Shown: positions 11,043 to 20,034 of the stretch, piece by piece | Layout of the letters: each line of letters opens with the position of its first letter | Numbering within the stretch: the first letter of the stretch is position 1 | Assembly: GCA_022925895.1 (NCBI GenBank) | Contig: JAKSYS010000361.1 | Location: 1 to 61,345, forward strand | DNA: 61,345 nt | Reading direction: 5' to 3' | From: Fragilaria crotonensis | Lineage: Eukaryota > Bacillariophyta > Fragilariophyceae > Fragilariales > Fragilariaceae | Made by a program: the position numbers and the translations under genes | Notes under the pieces: model-generated | What the model was told of the DNA's origin: nothing | The model's database searches: none | Seen by the model: only the letters and a program-made list of their open reading frames with translations

Positions 11043-13730
11043 TCATTCAGCAGGGAACAGTTGTAGACTTCTGCTTTTTGGGATCCTTGCGTTCTTCTGG
11101 TATGCCAACGCAGTGTGACCGATCTTGTCGAGCCGTACTGTGGCATGGCATGGAATTTCCAATACTGGCGCAATCATTTCTTCTGGTTGGGATGCTAGTG
11201 GTGGTGGCTTTATCCTTTGCTTCCGAGACACCTCTCGCCACGCTAATAATGCGAGTAGAACGATTGCCAAAAAACAGGCCCACCCGATGACGTGAGGTTC
11301 ACCTCCCAGCAGAAACAGATGGAAGCTGACGTCTTTTACCAGCACGTACAACTGAGAATAAGCCATGAGGACGAGAGACAAGAAGAAAGCCAACAAGAAA
11401 ATCACTCTGGAAGGTACTTGTGACCACCAGCTCTGTGAATTCATATCTTTCATCCCTGCCTCAAGTTTTGCAATGCGATCTTCTTGAAGAACTTGGGTTG
11501 CGTGAAGATCATTAGCCAAGTCGATCATGATGTCTTGATAACATGTCATCAATGCTCGAGCGAATTGGTCATGCACATTCTGGCTCATTTGAAGTGCTTT
11601 GATTTCATCTGTCAGTGTCTTAAAAATCGGCTCCATTTTACCGGCATGACTGTTTGTCGAACTGCTCCCAGCTGTCGCCTTAGCGGCTGCCTTGGCAATC
11701 ATGCTCTTCTTGAACGTAGGAAAATGCAGAGCTTCAAGACATTTTGCGCTTGGGTACCGAGAAATTATATTGGCGAGGCCTTCGGACATCTCAACGCCAA
11801 GCACGGGTTCATCGGTGGTTTGGCTTCGAGCCCCGGCCTTAGCTACGTTTTCCGTCGTTTCAACAGGAACTGGTGTGGCTTCTTCGACGGGACTGGCCTT
11901 CTCAACCACATCATCCTGTGTGTGTGTGATGTTTACCATTTGACTGCGTGGTGTTTCTGCAACGATAGTTTCCGCGGCGTCAGGGGAGTCGGTTTTGTCG
12001 CCAACAAGGTCAACAGCATCACTCCAATCAGGTTTAAGACCTGGCAAAGCCTTTCCGATCATTGTTTGAATGGTGTGATGAAGCTCCCACGTTTTCCCGA
12101 TCGTCGTTTGAATTCTGCTTTGTAGTTCTCGGACAGCGAACGACACGCTGGACGACGCACCTACTTGTTGAACCGCATCAGTAGCCTCGGCAACAACCGC
12201 CTTCATGGCATGTTGCATAGATCTACCGAAGCCCTGACGGCTTTTTAATGACGAGAGAATATGAACGGGACGTCGAGTCGTGCGATGTGATGTATTCGCA
12301 TACACAACTCTACTTGCCGCAAGATCGAACCGAACGAATTCCAAGGCATTTGGGACTGGAATTGACTGAAGGTCCAACATAGATTGATGAAGGGCTTGCA
12401 GCCCCTTTGGTTTCTTCACATCAGAGTTATCTTCTTGCTCCTGCTCCTCAACATCTACATCGTGTTGAATAGGAATGGAATTTGTGTGTTCCACATCGCC
12501 GGCTCCCTCGCTTTCTGTCTTGGCAGAAGCCACTGTCTCGATGTCCTCCGAGTTACCGCTAGACAAGGTCTTCGATTCCTTCGGAGATTCCGAAGCCGAA
12601 CCTTGCTCTTGTTGAGTCTTTGCTTCCTCGACGATCTCGTCGATGGAAGCATCTTCACCGACATCAGGTTCGGATTCATGCTCGTCGTCCTCCTCCTCCT
12701 GCTCCTCGCCTTCCTTCCATTGCTCGCGAAAACCTTGGAGCATCGTTGATCCATGAACTTGGATTTGACTGAGTGTACAGTAATGCTCATTTCGATGATG
12801 AGAGATGAATCGAAACTTGAGGTATCTTGCCCAAGAAGGTTCAGGAAGGTCAAATGCCTGTTCTCCGTTACCATGATTAGCAGTAAATGTCCCGAGATCC
12901 ACCCACTGTCCCATGGTTTGCGATCCAAGAACTTGAAAATCCTTTACGTGGCTTGAGTAAAGCTCATAATTAGCAATCTTGATTTGTTTCACCAGGATGT
13001 CTTCAGAGAGTCCTACCACAACAAATTTCTTGTCTTTGCAGGGAGTAATTGCATATTTGTCCTTGTCGTTCGTAAGTAGATTTGACGCACCCTTCATGGA
13101 TGGAGATCTCTCTAAAATGAGAGCTCCAGCAGCCTTATTTGCGTAGTCTACCAATAATCGATTAGCTGTCCCATCTTCCTCGTCGTCCCCTTCCGCGGGA
13201 TGTTCCGTTACTTCCTGAGGCTCGGAGTCAGACTCAGTCGCAGCTACATCCACTGTTGCATCCTCTTCGATTGAAATTTCTGTAATATGTTGCTCGATTT
13301 CATCTACCGGAAGATTTTCTGCATCAGATGGTTGACGTTCAACCGGGACCTCCTCTTTTGAGGTGGTATCAGGCGCATCCGCGCTTCCTGTCCCAACCTC
13401 CTCCTTTTCAAGCATCCATCGCGGCGACAGAATTGAAGGTGACATTCGATTGGAGCTGTTTCCTCCTAAGAAGTCGGAATCAAAATCAAACAGATGGCTA
13501 GCCATCTCAAAATTGTCGGACGACGGCGAGACAAAGTTAAGCAAACGCAGACTCGGAATTGCTGTCAGCGCATCGTCGTGCATCTTTTCAGCGGCATTTT
13601 GAAGTGGGACATCATCGATGTTCCCCTCTTCAAGCATCACATCGCTATGTACATCGGGTACATCATCTTTAGCTAGCAGTGGGAGGACTCCCATTAAGAG
13701 GAGAGCAACTCGTCTCCCTCTGATCTTCAT
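11043..13730 (-). CDS. SUN-domain membrane protein, SUCO/SLP1 (mid-SUN) type
   Basis: An 895-residue frame from the ATG at 13730 without introns. The N-terminus (MKIRGRRVALLLMGVLPLLA) is a signal peptide. An acidic, Ser/Glu-rich region follows. At residues about 205-335 lies a SUN domain with the blocks KQIKIANYELYSS, VKDFQVLGS, ARYLKFRF and an HYCTLSQIQVHG end, the form seen in SLP1/SUCO proteins rather than in nuclear-bridge SUN1/2. Another long disordered acidic stretch leads to a helix and two hydrophobic segments near the C-terminus (about residues 770-790 and 813-832). The family resides in ER/nuclear envelope membranes and helps protect or fold other membrane proteins (yeast Slp1-Emp65). 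The domain and topology are seen; the exact partner is unknown. Confidence 0.87.
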   Translation of the reverse strand: MKIRGRRVALLLMGVLPLLAKDDVPDVHSDVMLEEGNIDDVPLQNAAEKMHDDALTAIPSLRLLNFVSPSSDNFEMASHLFDFDSDFLGGNSSNRMSPSILSPRWMLEKEEVGTGSADAPDTTSKEEVPVERQPSDAENLPVDEIEQHITEISIEEDATVDVAATESDSEPQEVTEHPAEGDDEEDGTANRLLVDYANKAAGALILERSPSMKGASNLLTNDKDKYAITPCKDKKFVVVGLSEDILVKQIKIANYELYSSHVKDFQVLGSQTMGQWVDLGTFTANHGNGEQAFDLPEPSWARYLKFRFISHHRNEHYCTLSQIQVHGSTMLQGFREQWKEGEEQEEEDDEHESEPDVGEDASIDEIVEEAKTQQEQGSASESPKESKTLSSGNSEDIETVASAKTESEGAGDVEHTNSIPIQHDVDVEEQEQEDNSDVKKPKGLQALHQSMLDLQSIPVPNALEFVRFDLAASRVVYANTSHRTTRRPVHILSSLKSRQGFGRSMQHAMKAVVAEATDAVQQVGASSSVSFAVRELQSRIQTTIGKTWELHHTIQTMIGKALPGLKPDWSDAVDLVGDKTDSPDAAETIVAETPRSQMVNITHTQDDVVEKASPVEEATPVPVETTENVAKAGARSQTTDEPVLGVEMSEGLANIISRYPSAKCLEALHFPTFKKSMIAKAAAKATAGSSSTNSHAGKMEPIFKTLTDEIKALQMSQNVHDQFARALMTCYQDIMIDLANDLHATQVLQEDRIAKLEAGMKDMNSQSWWSQVPSRVIFLLAFFLSLVLMAYSQLYVLVKDVSFHLFLLGGEPHVIGWACFLAIVLLALLAWREVSRKQRIKPPPLASQPEEMIAPVLEIPCHATVRLDKIGHTALAYQKNARIPKSRSLQLFPAE

Positions 13731-14966
13731 TTGTTCTTTGCAAGGATTGTTGCGATTTTGTTGACTGACACTTGTACGACGTACACCAGTTATTTTTTGG
13801 AGGTCACTACAAGTAGTCTTACGTCGACTTTCTTGGAATTCGGTGGTCGTACGGTAACGAACGGCTTCATTTACTTGAACATTTTGTCATGGATTTCTGC
13901 TATCATACTTGTAGTCTTGTAGTAGGTACGTAGGTACTACCAGGTACTGTAATACAGCTACTGGTAAGCACTTGAATTAGACGGAAGTACCCTAATACTT
14001 TGACTACAGTACTTCAGTACTTCAATTCTCCGTTACTCCGAATGCCAACGACAGCATACCAGTAAAACGCGATAACGCGATACCTTTTTTTCGCAGAGTG
14101 TCAAATACACAGGTCTGTGGCCACTGACCAGTGACCAGTATACCTCCTTTAGGCCCATGCTTATGGGCAATGCGCCCCTTTTTGATTCCAGGTACAAGTG
14201 GTACTGTATGTACCTGATACTGTACTCCTTGTTCTACAGTGGTAAAAGTGCTCGTACTGTACATAGTTCAGTGTGCAGTGTGCAGTAGACTGCTACACGC
14301 AACGACATTGAAAGGCAGAGCTCATTACCTCTGTGAGTGGCGTCGATTTTGAGATGCTGATGGTTGCTGCAGTTGCTGCAGTTGCTACAGTTCGAGGAGT
14401 TGCCGCTGAAGTCGCTGGATCTAGGGGAATGAGATTCAAAGCTTCATATGATTTGAGAGATGTTCAGTAGCATGACCTTCAGAAATGCATTATTGTTGAC
14501 CCAAGCATGATCTACCTTTCGTGACCTCCTAGCTACCCTTGGATTTTGGGTCGGATCTCTTACCAAAAATATGTATCGCAGACATGTCATTGATCATTCA
14601 CTAGTCATGAGGTTTCAAAAAAACCTTATCATCGTAAGGTCTTTCGAATGAGAGTTTGTTGACAGGCCGTGGTACTATGCATTACAATCTCCAACTATCA
14701 TATATACTCCAGGAGTATTTGGTGGTATTGGTGCCTTTCTATCAGCTCTGCTGAAGACATTGTCCTAACGGATGCGACCTCGCCACTATCTAGTCATTGA
14801 TATTCTGCACCTATATACATCATGGCTCATTTCGAAATGGAACAATCAATGGCGCATGTCCTTCCAGTTTGCGCACAACCCAAGAAGCTTGACATGCACC
14901 ATGAGGCAAACAACAATCTCCTATCCTCTACTGATTGAAAGAGTTTTCACACCACGCCAGCAACGG
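13731..14966. other. intergenic region with GTAC palindromes and a short GTTGCTGCA repeat
   Basis: 1.2 kb without a recognisable gene. GTAC-rich sequence occupies 13780-14270. A short tandem repeat of GTTGCTGCA-like units lies at about 14363-14391. AT-rich sequence follows. Open frames here lack family features. Confidence 0.5.
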
Positions 14967-15635
14967 TTATACAAGAAGTTCCATGTCCTTTAGGAGGCGA
15001 CTTGATTTATTAGGATTCAACCAGATCGCTCGCACGCCATGTTGCAAGGCAAAGCGGATATTGTTGACGTCGTCATCGATAAGTAGTGTGCTTGCCTTGG
15101 TTATTTCCAATCCCTTGTGTCGTTCTTCCAGCTCTTCCACTGCACTTGCCATGTGCGCCTGCTTTCCCTTCGTGGAACCCAGTCCTTCATACACGAATGT
15201 GCTACCTGGGAAACCTCCTCGAATTGGAATTTCGGCAGCCCTGTCGGTAATGTGTTCTAGAATGTGGCGCACCATCTCCGTTTGACTGGAAAATGTCACC
15301 ACTGCAACGTGGATTCCTTCGTCGATCGCCAATGCAATTAAGCGACGGAACATCGGACGTACATGCTGCAGCAGTGCTTGCGCGGACTGCTTCCAGCTCC
15401 CTCCGGTGTGAATTTCCACAATCGTCTTATCAAAGTCGATGGCAAGGAAGTTGATATTGACTGATTCAGTCAGGAGAGACGCATGAGTCAAAACTAGTTT
15501 CTTTGTAGAATCGTGGTATGCATATAAACAGCCAGAATAAGGATGCTGCTACAGCTAATTGTACTCACGTTCTTTGCATCGTTGCAATGCAACCAAGGAG
15601 GGTTCGGTCCACGCATCGCCTTCTTCCGTTGCCAT
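14967..15635 (-). CDS. HAD-superfamily phosphatase-like protein, two exons
   Basis: Exon 1 is 15635-15569 (start ATG at 15635, peptide MATEEGDAWTEPSL), exon 2 is 15493-14967, and the intron is 75 bp with GT-AG ends. The join is in phase 1, for 197 residues. HAD motifs: motif I IDFDKTI (nucleophile Asp, second acidic Asp two residues on), motif II VVTFSSQ, a conserved Lys region STKGKQAHM, and motif IV LLIDDDVNNI. These suggest a Mg-dependent phosphatase or phosphotransferase of about 22 kDa, probably cytosolic as no leader is seen. Similar stand-alone HAD proteins occur in protists with unknown substrates. The long open frame starts at a TTG in the intron-exon boundary and is not the true start. 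Confidence 0.82.
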
Positions 15636-16401
15636 GGCTTCCTTTTTCCTTTTGTTCGTTAGCACACAGTTTCCCATTTAGATGATGAGACACGAGAATG
15701 ATCGAGTACTTTGTGCACGTACCCTAGATGAAAGGAACAACAACCAACTGTTCACTTTGATGGCAAGAGTTGATCAGTTACGCGTTTTGCCAATTGAAAC
15801 ATGCACTACCAGTACTAGCGACCTGTAGTACGTGCGTTAACATGTAAGTATCCCGTACAGGAGTAATACTTTTTTGTGTACAAGTACAATTGTAAATCAC
15901 TTCGTGGTGGTCGAGCCGGTTTTTGGATTACTCGTACTGGATTACCCGATCATACTGGGCACAGTACCGCCTACTGGTACGAGCATTGGGATGTACGGAT
16001 GTTCCCAGGAGTACTGGAGTACCGGTACAGAAGTTTAGTTGTTATGCATCTACCAGGCACGAGCCACGTGGCTCAACTCTACCGGTAGGAGTTCCAGTAG
16101 TAGTACTACCGGTAGCCGTACTGGTCCTATGTTTGTGTGCCGATGGTCAGTACCGGTACTTTTGTACTGGAGAGCTACGTACACCGTAGACCGTAGACCA
16201 CATTCGAGCTTCGGACGAAGATACCGCGCTGACGCGTTTGCAGATTCGGTATGAATATAGAATATAGAATATCTGTAGGTACGTATGTTCTGTTGTCAGG
16301 ATATCCACTTGGATGCAACGCATAAGATGCTGTCAACTTGATTGGATTGAACGGTAATGTCAAATCTATCACTACGTCGCAAGTATAAAGTAACAAGAAC
16401 C
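15636..16401. other. divergent intergenic region, strongly GTAC-rich
   Basis: Shared upstream region of the HAD gene (-) and the FKBP gene (+), so promoters for both should lie here. GTACTGG, CCGGTAC and AGTACTGGAGTACCGGTAC strings crowd 15830-16190. No gene is recognised. Confidence 0.5.
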
Positions 16402-16920
16402 ATGAAGATCGCACTTGCAATTGGAGTCATAACGTTGGGCACTGCTGCTGCCTTATCTATCGGAAGCAGGCGAACATTTGTCTCCAAGTCGGTGGTTGGA
16501 ACTGCTGCAACTGTCGGCGGAGTGATGTTACAACCCATCGTAGCACTGGCAGACGAAGATCCGTACAAGGATTACATCACTACAGAGTCTGGACTGCAGT
16601 ACACGGTCGTCAAGGAAGGAACCGGCGCGGTCCCAAATCCTGGTGATACTGTCAAGGCGCATTACACAGGGTGGTTGGACTCCTTTGATTCGGACAAGAA
16701 GTTCGACAGCTCCCGGGACCGCAACCGTCCATTTACGTTTCGTGTCGGCGCTGGCCAGGTGATTCGAGGATGGGACGAAGCGTTTTCCACCATGAGTGTA
16801 GGAGAACGTCGCAAAATTATCTTGCCGCCTCGCCTCGGATATGGGGACAGGGGCGCTGGCGGCATTATCCCGGGAGGAGCAACGCTGTACTTTGACGTTG
16901 AGTTGTTAGGTATTCTTTAA
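16402..16920 (+). CDS. thylakoid-lumen FKBP-type peptidyl-prolyl isomerase
   Basis: Catalyses cis-trans isomerisation of X-Pro bonds. The 172-residue protein from the ATG at 16402 has a hydrophobic signal-like start (MKIALAIGVITLGTAAA). A twin-arginine segment follows (GSRRTFVSKS), then a second hydrophobic stretch ending at a lumen-type cleavage site (VALA/DED). This is a two-step leader for entry into a secondary plastid and then the thylakoid lumen. The mature part is a complete FKBP domain: VKAHYTGWL, the KFDSS block, VIRGWDEA and GYGDRGAGG ... LYFDVELL. The open frame extends 45 bp upstream, but that segment would spoil the leader. It ends 8 bp from the convergent RPA34-like gene. Confidence 0.92.
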   Translation: MKIALAIGVITLGTAAALSIGSRRTFVSKSVVGTAATVGGVMLQPIVALADEDPYKDYITTESGLQYTVVKEGTGAVPNPGDTVKAHYTGWLDSFDSDKKFDSSRDRNRPFTFRVGAGQVIRGWDEAFSTMSVGERRKIILPPRLGYGDRGAGGIIPGGATLYFDVELLGIL

Positions 16921-16928
16921 TCAATTAC

Positions 16929-17885
16929 CTACTCAATACTTTCCCTCTTCTCCTTTTTTGCTTTCTTCGCTTCTTTCTTTGCTTTCTTGGCCTTCTTCGC
17001 CTCTTTCTTGGCCTTTTTAGCGCTACGTTTCTCTTCAGAATCGTCTTCAATTGAGGGGTCTTTCTTCAACTGTATCGTAGATCCATTCTCTTTTTCTTTC
17101 GCCTCATTCTCGTTGACGACAGTCTCAAGTTTGATCTTCCTTCGGGTAGGGGTTGCATTCTCCTGGGTTTGTAATTGGTCGTGGTCGGCGTCGTTCAAGT
17201 CTTTCTTCCGCTTAGGTTTCGGCGGAGGACTCTTCATCGGCGAAGCATCCTTGATCTCTGTCACACCCGACATCGATCCTTTGTGTACGTGTCTGGCGTG
17301 ATATTCCAAAAGACCTTCCATAAAGTCTTGGGCCTTCTTTGTCTGGGTGGATGCGGGAGGAACACCGCTTGGCATCCATCGTCGCTTCAATCCGGTTTTC
17401 TGGGGGACCACCGAGTAGGCTTTACGAATTGGATCGATCGGCGTGGGTGCCCTGTCAACGCCTGGGGCAAGGTCTGTTTGTGAGATTTCTTTGATAGCAT
17501 CGTAGTGCACCACGTTCAAATGTTTGGCAAAGGGAACACACGTGGTGGGGACCATGAATTCATTCTCCCCTTCCACCAACACTCGAAAGGACTCATTTTC
17601 GAAAGCTTCCCCTAAGACCACTCCATACTTTTGGTCACCGCTCTGGATCATTCCTAAGATTTTATTGTCAAGTGAAAGCTTGGTGCCATGCAGCGCGGTG
17701 TGATCAACGGAAACTGGCATACGGATTGTCCACAATTCAAAGTCGGCATCTTCAGCTGGCATGGAAAAGGATGATGGTGGCAGCCTCAGAGGATCATTTT
17801 TAGCTTCTGCCTCCTCAGACTCGGCGTCAGAATCATCGGATTCTCCGCTTGCATGGCTTGCATCCACTTCTTCCGATGATGACAT
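16929..17885 (-). CDS. RNA polymerase I subunit RPA34.5-like protein (candidate)
   Basis: A 318-residue protein from the ATG at 17885. The acidic Ser/Asp/Glu N-terminus is followed at residues about 48-125 by a compact domain starting FELWTIRMPVSVD with a later LHGTKLSL block. That matches the opening pattern of A34.5/RPA34 subunits (an L-W-x-I-R-x-P string, then a short beta-rich domain). The C-terminal third is basic and ends in repeated KKAKKEAKKAKK units, typical of nucleolar proteins and of the RPA34 tail. The likely role is in Pol I transcription, paired with an RPA49 homologue. The assignment rests on a short motif and overall layout, so another nucleolar Lys-rich protein is possible. 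Confidence 0.62.
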   Translation of the reverse strand: MSSSEEVDASHASGESDDSDAESEEAEAKNDPLRLPPSSFSMPAEDADFELWTIRMPVSVDHTALHGTKLSLDNKILGMIQSGDQKYGVVLGEAFENESFRVLVEGENEFMVPTTCVPFAKHLNVVHYDAIKEISQTDLAPGVDRAPTPIDPIRKAYSVVPQKTGLKRRWMPSGVPPASTQTKKAQDFMEGLLEYHARHVHKGSMSGVTEIKDASPMKSPPPKPKRKKDLNDADHDQLQTQENATPTRRKIKLETVVNENEAKEKENGSTIQLKKDPSIEDDSEEKRSAKKAKKEAKKAKKAKKEAKKAKKEKRESIE

Positions 17886-18352
17886 GTTTGTTGAAACCGT
17901 CGATTGTGCGTGTGTTCCATTGATTTTGCCATATCATGGCTCTCGAAACTTGATTGGAGTGCAAGCAAGGAATCTCGATGCTGCATGGCACAAGATTCCC
18001 TTGTCGATTGCCATTTGCTCTCTGGCACAGTATTGTACTTTTAACTTTTAACTCGTACAGAAATCCCTCGAGTAATGACAGCGCAGTACAAGTATTCGAC
18101 CGTTACTATCGTACTGTTTTAAGGGAGGAAATGGTACTGTAGCGCATATCGGCTTCGGATCTTCGAATTCATGGGCGTGACGGCGTGACGGCGTGACACA
18201 CATTTCTGCATCTCGCAGGCATGACAACTGACAACCGTGAACCTGGTGGACGTGTGCATAGTGCATAGTGCATACTCGTCGACCGACGACAGGCACTCCT
18301 GCGTCACTGCAGCTCAGAATCTGAACTATCAGCTTCTTTATCAATCCGCACG
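17886..18352. other. divergent intergenic region with short tandem repeats
   Basis: Lies between the RPA34-like gene (-) and the lumen protein gene (+). It holds three copies of an 8-bp unit GGCGTGAC at about 18173-18197 and repeated GTGCATA units at 18253-18275. No gene is recognised. Confidence 0.5.
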
Positions 18353-19087
18353 ATGACCGGAATCATTGCCCAAGTATCGGTCCTCATACTTATCCTATCG
18401 TCACTGTGGTCAGTCTCGTCCCTGGTCCCTCCTCGTGCACCACACACGCCGTCAATGACGAGCGCTCGACGCTCTTTTCTGGCATCCGCGGTCGTTGTGA
18501 CGACACAGCTCTTGGCCCCGGTCAGAGCCCAAGCAGCTGTCCCAGCTGGCTTTAAAAGGATTCGGACTCAATTCATTGCTGCTCTCGGCGACCCGAAGGC
18601 TTCCTCGGGGAATGAGGCCAATGAATGGGGGCTTTGGAAAGTAGATCCGGGACCTCGTGGTGTCTATCTCAAGAACTATGATGACATTGTAAAGAATAAT
18701 TTCGCAGGTCCAGATGGATGGAAGTTCGACGTTAATGATTGGTGGGTAGAAGAGCACGGACTGATCATGCCTCCACCCTCTTTTCCAGTTCCAGTTGGGC
18801 GCTATGTCGTGACCGGTGGAAGAGAAGCAACTACCGTGTTGACCATTGTGGACGGGGGTTCGTGGACGTTGGATGATAGCACATTGTATGACGTGACTCA
18901 TCTGCCCTGTCGGTCAGCACGGTACAAACCAAATGCCGGCGGTGGTTCACCCAGGCAAGCCAATCAGTCAGACTTCCCGGTTCGTCCTGGAGCGGAAATG
19001 CCACCAGTTGCTGGCTGTGACAAGCAAGATTATGCAGTTCTGTTTGTGATTGGTGTTGAGGACTTGGCATCTTCGAGGGATTTGTAG
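18353..19087 (+). CDS. predicted thylakoid-lumen protein of unknown function
   Basis: A 244-residue protein from the ATG at 18353. The N-terminus is a signal peptide (IIAQVSVLILILSSLWSVSS). A transit-like Pro/Ser/Thr stretch follows, then a twin-arginine lumen signal (ARRSFLASAVVV ... VRAQAA), so the mature protein of about 180 residues should sit in the thylakoid lumen. The mature part begins VPAGFKRIRTQFIAALGDP and contains NEWGLWKVDPGPRGV and DGWKFDVNDWWVEEHG. I do not recognise the family. The only two cysteines of the mature part (CRSARY and GCDKQD) could form a disulfide, which is speculation. No enzyme motif is seen. Confidence 0.8.
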   Translation: MTGIIAQVSVLILILSSLWSVSSLVPPRAPHTPSMTSARRSFLASAVVVTTQLLAPVRAQAAVPAGFKRIRTQFIAALGDPKASSGNEANEWGLWKVDPGPRGVYLKNYDDIVKNNFAGPDGWKFDVNDWWVEEHGLIMPPPSFPVPVGRYVVTGGREATTVLTIVDGGSWTLDDSTLYDVTHLPCRSARYKPNAGGGSPRQANQSDFPVRPGAEMPPVAGCDKQDYAVLFVIGVEDLASSRDL

Positions 19088-19440
19088 GTTGTTCTTTGCT
19101 GTTTCTTGCCGCGATGTCTGCGTCAGCTCTGCGAGTAAGGCGGGACTTTATTTGAACCTTGCTGGTGCAACAATGCCATTGAACAAATGCTTGCTGTATG
19201 CTAGCGTAACAAGCTATTTCGATAATTTCCAGCACAACGTCGAATAAGCAAAATCTGTAGAACTCCAGTAGAGTCTGAAACTAACTTTCTGGTGCGGCAT
19301 ACGGCATAGCACATGTACTTACGACAGCGCTGTAGCATGCATATGAACACTATCACATTGATTAGGCGCTTTTGTGCTGTGGTAAAGAGGAAGTAGTGCT
19401 CCAGTAGTCGAGCACTCCTTTCTCCTTTTCGTACTATCTC
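19088..19440. other. intergenic region before the first retrotransposon
   Basis: 353 bp holding only the 3' flank of the lumen protein gene. No gene or RNA is recognised. Confidence 0.5.
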
Positions 19441-19445
19441 GTCTC
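19441..19445. repeat. target-site duplication, left copy (GTCTC)
   Basis: The 5-bp sequence GTCTC directly precedes the left LTR and is repeated at 26036-26040 directly after the right LTR, the length expected for Ty1/copia integration. Confidence 0.93.
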
Positions 19446-20001
19446 TGTGGGATCCCTTGATATCTACCGATGCAGTAGATATTGAGATAGGAACAGTATC
19501 GATACAACCGGAGCTATCGATTCTGTAGGTTTGATGGACTTGTACTTTGTCGGGACAAAGTGTGTCAATCAGTGGACTTGGCGCGCGGAGCGAAGCTTTG
19601 TGAAAATACTAGTTTGGAAATATTGTGAACTAAAAGTACTTTATCACTTCGCAATCTCGATCCCTGCACTCAGTAGGCAGTTCGTATGATTCATACCAAC
19701 GTGTGACTGAGGTCAATCACCCGAACTAGTTCGACCAATGAGATGATTCCCGAACGAGGGGTCTTGAGGACGGTTCCGAGGTGTACATGGACGAGGGGCT
19801 TTTCCATTTCCGATGCTCCCTCATTTGGCAACATCTAAATGTCCTCATTCACACATTGTTACATACGTCGCAAGTTGACGTTTAATGCCTCACCATCGTT
19901 ATCGTAGAGTGCCAGTTGAAGATCATTCAGACACACTTGTACGTTGCGACAGTGGGGATTGGATAGTGCTCGTAGCCCAGTGCTCGATGCGTCATCCCAC
20001 A
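19446..20001 (-). repeat. 3' LTR of intact Ty1/copia element
   Basis: 556-bp long terminal repeat beginning TGTGGGATCC and ending CATCCCACA on the plus strand, so it has the TG...CA ends of LTRs. Copy of 25480-26035. Confidence 0.95.
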
Positions 20002-20012
20002 CTCCCTCATTC
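20002..20012 (-). other. polypurine tract of intact Ty1/copia element
   Basis: On the minus strand the 11 bases directly before the 3' LTR read GAATGAGGGAG, mostly purine, in the position expected for the plus-strand primer. Confidence 0.7.
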
Positions 20013-20034
20013 AATGGCATGATACCGTGTCTAT

